Shown here in pieces: positions 59,457-64,000 of a DNA stretch of 64,000 nucleotides; the stretch's first letter is position 1; each line of letters starts with the position of its first letter. The position numbers were made by a program, and so were the translations under genes. The DNA is from Bathymodiolus brooksi (Eukaryota; Mollusca; Bivalvia; Mytilida; Modiolidae), in the NCBI GenBank assembly GCA_963680875.1, contig OY804578.1:102143689-102207688 (forward strand), given 5' to 3'. The notes under the pieces are model-generated. The model had not been told where the DNA came from. It did not search any database and worked only from the letters and a program-made list of their open reading frames with translations.

Positions 59457-59595
59457 GTTACACAGCGTGGTAGTGACATAATACGATATATATGGGGTGG
59501 GTAAATTCCATATGGGACTCGTGCTTCGCTCTCGCCCCATATGAAATTAACTGACCCCGTATATATCGTATTAGGTCACTAGCACACTGTGTAAC
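59457..59595. repeat. Long palindrome with arms of about 55 bp
   Basis: Left arm GTTACACAGCGTGGTAGTGA, CATAATACGATATATATGGG, CCATATGGG; the right arm is the near-perfect complement ending CACTAGCACACTGTGTAAC. Spacer of about 20 bp (ACTCGTGCTTCGCTCTCG). Confidence 0.88.
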
Positions 59596-59973
59596 TTATA
59601 ATACATATTGAAGATATTAGTTGGTTTCCAACGATTTCTGTGAAAATTATCGTGTCATCAATACTCGGAGATAATAACGTTGAGAAATATAGGATGCCAT
59701 TTCTGGAGAGAAAAAACATGGCCTTATTTTATTTGTTTGATAGTCCGCGTTGACATACCCCTTATAATCCTTTTTAGTTTCTTGTTTTCTTGTTGACGGT
59801 ATTGTTCTTGATTTTGTATCTTAATCCATTTACCCGAGAAAAAAAACGTTTTAATGTTATTTCTTGCTTCTTATTGTGCATTCATTATACTAAAAATCAC
59901 AATTCATACTAATACATTGTATAACATAGAAGAGTACAACGATCTCTGACTATGCTTTATGCTTCTATTATAG

Positions 59974-60050
59974 CTCTACGAAGTCTTACGAAACTCTGGG
60001 AAATAGAGGAGAAATTGCACATACGTATACTGACTTGTCAAAGTATCAAG
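59974..60050 (+). CDS. Ig receptor cytoplasmic exon D, second ITAM-like motif
   Basis: 77 nt, phase 2 to 1, acceptor TTCTATTATAG, donor GTATGA. Encodes (S)STKSYETLGNRGEIAHTY and TDLSKYQ. It aligns with exon B over its full length (SST-YE-LG, HTY-DLS, Q). Tyrosines at 59987 and 60026 give YETL, nine residues, YTDL, one residue longer than the strict ITAM spacing. Confidence 0.87.
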
Positions 60051-60119
60051 GTATGAATTTACACATTTGAATATAATATTAACAAGTCAAACGTTAAACT
60101 GTAATCCTTATTTTACGGT

Positions 60120-60260
60120 TAAAATTTAATCGCTATTTTTGTGTTGTTTTTTGTGTGTGGCCCATTGTTGGTCTTTTCCTCATGCTTCCTTTGCCATCAT
60201 GTGGTCTGTCCTTCTTCGATTTGCAATGTCTGATACCCCTTTGGTATCTTCAAACTTTTC
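60120..60260 (+). mobile_element. Retroelement 3'-tail fragment
   Basis: GGCCCATTGTTGGTC, TGTGGTCTGTCCTTCTTCGA, TGTCTGATACCCCTTTGG, TATCTTCAAAC. Confidence 0.55.
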
Positions 60261-60394
60261 AATTTTCCATGTAAGCATTTGACTAATAATGCACATTAAT
60301 TGTATTCAATTGTTAGTTATTATGAATGGCGGGTGCCTGGTAAGAAGCTGAAAATGCTTATTCTTCGCGATCACCTTTTCTCATCCAGGTTTTT

Positions 60395-60535
60395 GGAAGG
60401 TGTCGCTGTTACTAATATTTTTAGTTTTCTGTCTTGTGTTTTTGCTTTGTGTGTCTTTGTTTACTCATTATTTCCTATGTCTCCGGAATTTCCATTCTTG
60501 ATTTCCCCTTCGGATTTATCTAACGGATAACGGTG
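60395..60535 (+). mobile_element. Possible retroelement 3'-tail fragment
   Basis: TTTAGTTTTCTGTCTTGTG, TTTGCTTTGTGTGTCTTTG, TTGATTTCCCCTTCGGA: the same block order as 57285 but more diverged. Confidence 0.4.
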
Positions 60536-61734
60536 ATGCACTATTCATATAATTTCCATGAACATATATGTTGATGCATATTTCATATTACAATAAGAAA
60601 AGGAGTACCAATTATCAATATAATACCCTTCATATGTGGAAATAAATTATGATCAATGATTTGTACATTTTCCATTTGATCATTATAAGCTATGTCTATT
60701 ATCAATCAACTAGCATAATACAAGGTATCTGATACATACCTGATGGTGCATCACTACACTGTGGTGAAATAGGAATAGCGCGACTTTGCGTGAGACGTTC
60801 TCTGCTGGATTCATTGTTCATGACGTCATAATATTGGAATGCAGGGGAAAAGACTGTTCAATATTTATTCATTTATATTTGTTAGTTCATTCGACAAATT
60901 ACGGTATTACGAATTAACATCATAATCACATTTCCAATGACATATTTTCAATATTTCCTGCTACTGGCCGGTCATGTACTGGCACTACTGCACATTTCTT
61001 CAAAAGAAGCGTTGTCAAACGTATATTGCGGCATAAAAAGTGTAAAGCGAATGAACGGCAACAAAATAACGTGACGTCATGCGCATAATGTAGTCACTAT
61101 TGTAATATATTTGCTAATTTAATTCAATCTTTGTTATTTGTTTTACACAAATTGTTAATGTTAGATAAACTTATTGCATACATAGTATATTGGTACATTG
61201 GTACGGGCACGTGAAAAAACTGCATCACAACTCGTCTCTCTCGTCTTGTACCAACATAATATGTATGTAATGGATATTTGTGGCTGTTTTTCTTAAATGT
61301 GACGCCATAGTGTGGTTATTTTAAGTTGATCTATTTTGTGTTTATGTGATGACTACATTGAACATTGATACTTATACTATATTCGAAATGTAAAAATGAT
61401 AATTGTGTTCTTTGATTGCATATTAGAGGATTAAATCGGTATGCATTTGATGGTGGGGTCCGTGTTGCACATCGTTATATATTTGTTGTTTGTGTTTTTT
61501 TTTTGTTTTATTTTGTGTTTGCCCTCGTTCCGTTTCTTATGCCCAATGTTGCCTGTGTCACTGGATTTCACATTCTTTATTGCCTCTCAGTTCTTTCTAA
61601 CGTTTACATTTTAACATTTCTTTGATGCTTAATGTTAATTCGAGCTTTTTTCTAAGCATTACACTGTACAATGTGAATTTGTAGTATGATGGTGAAATGG
61701 GGAGGGGTTGGATAAAAAGGTATATTGAGTAGGG
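60536..61734. other. Sequence downstream of the last recognised receptor exon
   Basis: Contains a further tail-like block at 61470-61625 (TTTGTTGTTTGTGTTTTT, CCAATGTTGCCTGTGTC). No exon with the expected phase 1 start was confirmed. Confidence 0.35.
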
Positions 61735-61930
61735 TGGATTTATGGTGTTCAACGCCATTTTCAACATTATTTCAGCTATGTCGTGGCGGTCTGGTTTCTT
61801 TTTGGTTGCAGAAGGCGGAGTATCCGGAGAAAACCCCCGACCTGTCACAAGTCATTGACAAATTTATCGCATAATGTTGTATCGAGTACACCTCGCCATG
61901 AGCGGGATTCGAACTCACTGCGTTAGGTAT
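61735..61930 (-). mobile_element. SINE family 2, reverse
   Basis: TTTATGGTGTTCAACGCCAT, TTCAACATTATTTCAGCTAT, AACCCCCGACCTGTCACAAG, GAGCGGGATTCGAACTCAC (inverted B-box). Confidence 0.87.
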
Positions 61931-62047
61931 ATTGCTTCGGTATTCCCGTCGGATATCTTATTATAGAGTTATTCTTATTTCCAACCCAGAATCATAAATG
62001 TCCTATGTGCTAAGATTTTAGAATAAATAAATAAGATAAAAAGTTGT

Positions 62048-63493
62048 ATGGAGGTTTGGAAATCAAGAGATCTTACGTATTTTGGAAAAATTTTAATTAT
62101 CAAATCATTTGTCTTATCGGTAATAGGCTATGAAATAGAAATGAGGGGTATTCCAGTAAAATTTGAAAAGGAAATAAATTCCATCATATGGGATTTTATA
62201 TGGGATGGTAAAACAAATCAAATATCTAGAAACGTATGCAGTTTACCACAGAATAAAGGGGGGGTGGGAATGGTGAACTTGAATCACTTTATTAAGGCAA
62301 AGCAAGTTAAATGTATGCATAATATAATACACTCAGAATTAGATAAATGGAATGTTATTGGTAAATATTGGCTGACATCAATGGATTCAACATTTGAGAC
62401 CGATTTTTTTCTCTGTAAATCTTCAGATATCAAAGATATTGGACTAATGAAAATTTCAAAATATTATCTGAATCTCTTAAATTGCTGGTCTGAATCTCTG
62501 AGTTTAAATAAAATTAACACAAAAGAAAATATATTAGAGCAACATATATTTGGCAATTCGAAAATAAGATATAAACGAAAAGCTCTATTTTTGTCCAATT
62601 TCTCCAAAAGTGGGCTTAAAACGGTGAAAGATATCTGGGATCAAAATAGTAAAATATTAGTAAATTACACTGAAATATTGAATAGACTGCGTGATAAAAG
62701 AAACTGGATTGCCGAATACAGCCGTATAAAAGCATCATTTTCTCATGAACTACTTCTCATGCTCAAATCAGACAACATTAATCAAGAAAATACTAAAAGC
62801 TATCCATTTACAGTGAAAAATACATGGGAATTTATAAAAAATGATAATATTCTAGAAAATTAAAAACTTCTCCTCAAAGATATACAGTACTTTTTTGCAA
62901 TAGAAAATATTCCAATATGTCAACAAAAATGGGAAAGTTATTTCGGAGTAGAATTACCATGGGAAGAAATATGGGGTAGATATTTTAAAAATCTCGCAAA
63001 TATAAAATCCAAATAATTACAATGGAAAGTGATACATAGAATAATATATACAAAAGAAAGGTTACAAAAGATGAATAAATCTCCAAATGGTAGTTGTCAT
63101 TTCTGTAAAGACCCCGAAAATTTAATGCATCTTTTCGTTAACTGTAAATTGGTGGATAGTGTGTGGACAGAAATTTTCCAAAAAATATATGAATTTTATG
63201 AAAAAAATGAAATTAAAACTAAAACTATATCAAAATCAGAAAATTCGATAATCTTAGGAATAAGCCACAGAGACGACCAAATTAACGCAGTAGTCAACAC
63301 GATTTTGACAACCACAAAGTGGATGATTTGGAAAGAACGAAATGTTGCTAAATACCAAAAGAAAAAAATTACTAAATTGAAAATTATCAACTTAATTAAA
63401 AGCGAAATTTCATTGATATTTTCTCTTGCCAGAAGTAACACTACGATTATTGAAGCTCCTTTTTTAGGGAGTGGATGTGGTCGAGTGGTCTAG
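62048..63493 (+). pseudogene. L1/Tx1-like non-LTR retrotransposon, C-terminal part of ORF2, broken
   Basis: One frame with two in-frame stops (62861-62863 and 63014-63016). It begins WKSRDLTYFGKILIIKS and runs through IIWDFIWDG, LPQNKGGVGMVNLNHFIKA: the region after the reverse transcriptase catalytic core in L1/Tx1-clade ORF2. Between the stops it reads ENIPICQQKWESYFGVELPW. After the second stop come WKVIHRIIYTKERL and a zinc-knuckle-like CHFCKDPENLMHLFVNC, the usual Cys/His block near the ORF2 C-terminus. The endonuclease domain and the RT core (FADD motif) are absent, so this is a 5'-truncated dead copy, as is normal for LINEs. It ends with SNTTIIEAPFLGSGCG, running into the tRNA-like sequence. 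Confidence 0.88.
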
Positions 63494-63568
63494 GGCGCTG
63501 GACGTAAGGCTAAGCGAATGGTGCTGCAGTGTATCAATGGTGTGGGTTCAAATCCCGTCGAGGGAAGA
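63472..63568 (+). ncRNA. tRNA-like sequence (SINE head or target tRNA relic)
   Basis: GATGTGGTCGAGTGGTCTAG resembles the D-arm and A-box of class II tRNAs (Leu or Ser), and GTGGGTTCAAATCCCGT is a complete T-arm and B-box. The length fits a long-variable-arm tRNA, but the segment 3' of the T-arm (CGAGGGA) does not pair with the 5' end (GTGGATG), so it is not an intact tRNA gene. The first half recurs at 63944 with the same upstream flank. Confidence 0.6.
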
Positions 63569-63895
63569 ACAAAAATTTGACAGCTCTAAAATCTAATTCT
63601 AACACTGTTTGGTTTAATTTTCAGACGTATATAATATTTAGTATTAACCTAGTATCCTTTAAAGTAACTTTGAGATCCAGTGGGACAGATATATTGTATG
63701 GTTGTCACTTGCTTCTAGACGTTTGTATAATATACTTTATTTCCTGTGACTGTATAATGAATTCTTCATTATCCTATCCAATATATTAAAAATTGCTGAG
63801 TTAGATTGCTGTCAAATTATAATATTAAGTATATATGTACCATCTACACACGCTTATACACATGTCTTGCGTCTATCCCTAGATTTTCCTTACGA
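63569..63895. other. AT-rich sequence, nothing recognised
   Basis: Lies between the two tRNA-like copies. Short frame without features. Confidence 0.35.
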
Positions 63896-63899
63896 GACA

Positions 63900-64000
63900 A
63901 GGTAACACTATGACTATTGAAGCCCCTTTTTAAGGGAGTGGATGTAGTCGAGTGGTCTAGGGCGCTGGACGTAAGGCTAAGCGAATGGTGCTGCAGTGTA
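63900..64000 (+). mobile_element. Second LINE-end and tRNA-like junction, cut by the window edge
   Basis: GGTAACACTATGACTATTGA, AGCCCCTTTTTAAGGGAGTG, GATGTAGTCGAGTGGTCTAG, GGCGCTGGACGTAAGGCTAA match 63433-63535 base for base apart from a few changes. Only about 45 bp of LINE 3' end precedes the tRNA-like part. Confidence 0.78.

Larger units (their letters stand above)
32843..60050 (+). other. Immunoglobulin-superfamily receptor gene with ITAM-like tail (gene span), possibly disabled
   Basis: Gene model from splice sites and phase. Signal peptide exon 32843-32924; Ig exons 34513, 36052, 37343, 39776, 41262, 43358 and 44986; half Ig at 46467; transmembrane exon 51266; cytoplasmic exons 53188, 54463, 56163, 58291 and 59974. 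Every Ig exon and the membrane exon is phase 1-1, the usual IgSF arrangement. The product would be a type I surface receptor or adhesion protein with eight or nine Ig domains and a Tyr-rich tail. The tail recalls IgSF signalling receptors, but orthology cannot be set from sequence alone. Defects: TGA in Ig domain 2 (36135), TAA after the membrane helix (51382), SINE in the last Ig domain. The 3' end and stop codon were not found; the gene probably continues past 60050. Confidence 0.82.

Noticed and set aside
61427..61434. A tiny terminal exon (AG GAT TAA) that would end the receptor as Gln-Glu-Asp
   Set aside because: Phase fits, but eight bases after a weak TATTAG acceptor can be found by chance almost anywhere; no support beyond phase.
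63472..63568. Functional tRNA-Leu or tRNA-Ser gene
   Set aside because: The T-arm and D-arm region look right but the acceptor stem does not pair, and the copy is embedded in a repeated LINE junction.

Overview
The window looks like nuclear DNA of a bivalve mollusc; the species cannot be told from this sequence. It is AT-rich and dominated by repeats. Coding sequence is split into small exons by GT-AG introns of up to about 11 kb. The repeats include two tRNA-derived SINE families, elements opening TAGCTCACCT, elements opening with a TATACCCCC inverted motif, and retroelement 3' tails. I recall these types from bivalve genomes, so that placement is recall, not a search.

Left part (1-19.6 kb): the 3' part of a TMEM208/SND2 gene on the + strand (exons 2884-2943, 13812-13915, 15816-15900, 19489-19611). 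The first 2.9 kb is an 81-bp minisatellite. Each of its roughly 35 units is a diverged copy of the 2884-2943 exon with its own 3' splice site. The next intron (about 10.9 kb) holds a hAT transposon remnant with 5-bp target duplications, an element with inverted arrays of GGACAAAAAGTCACA, a tRNA-type SINE, and a 50-bp satellite interrupted by a 0.9-kb segment that ends in a long palindrome. Exon 13812-13915 carries an in-frame TAG where the human protein has Tyr.

Middle part (19.6-32.8 kb): no gene recognised. It holds interspersed repeats, SINEs, a compact cluster of ETS and CRE-like sites (28.4-28.5 kb), a poly-T and GGC-rich tract, and about 530 bp of degenerate telomere-type CCCTAA repeats fused to the last bases of a SINE.

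Right part (32.8-60.1 kb): one + strand gene for a type I membrane receptor of the immunoglobulin superfamily. It has a signal-peptide exon, seven complete phase 1-1 Ig exons, half of an eighth Ig domain next to a SINE, a Gly-rich transmembrane exon, and at least five small cytoplasmic exons. The tail carries two YxxL-x(8-9)-YxxL motifs made by duplication of a two-exon cassette. An in-frame TGA in the second Ig exon and a TAA just after the membrane segment suggest a decaying or polymorphic allele, or short isoforms. The introns are full of SINEs and retroelement tails.

Far right (61.7-64 kb): a SINE, then the 3' half of a broken L1/Tx1-like non-LTR reverse transcriptase that runs directly into a tRNA-like sequence. 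A second such junction begins at the window edge.
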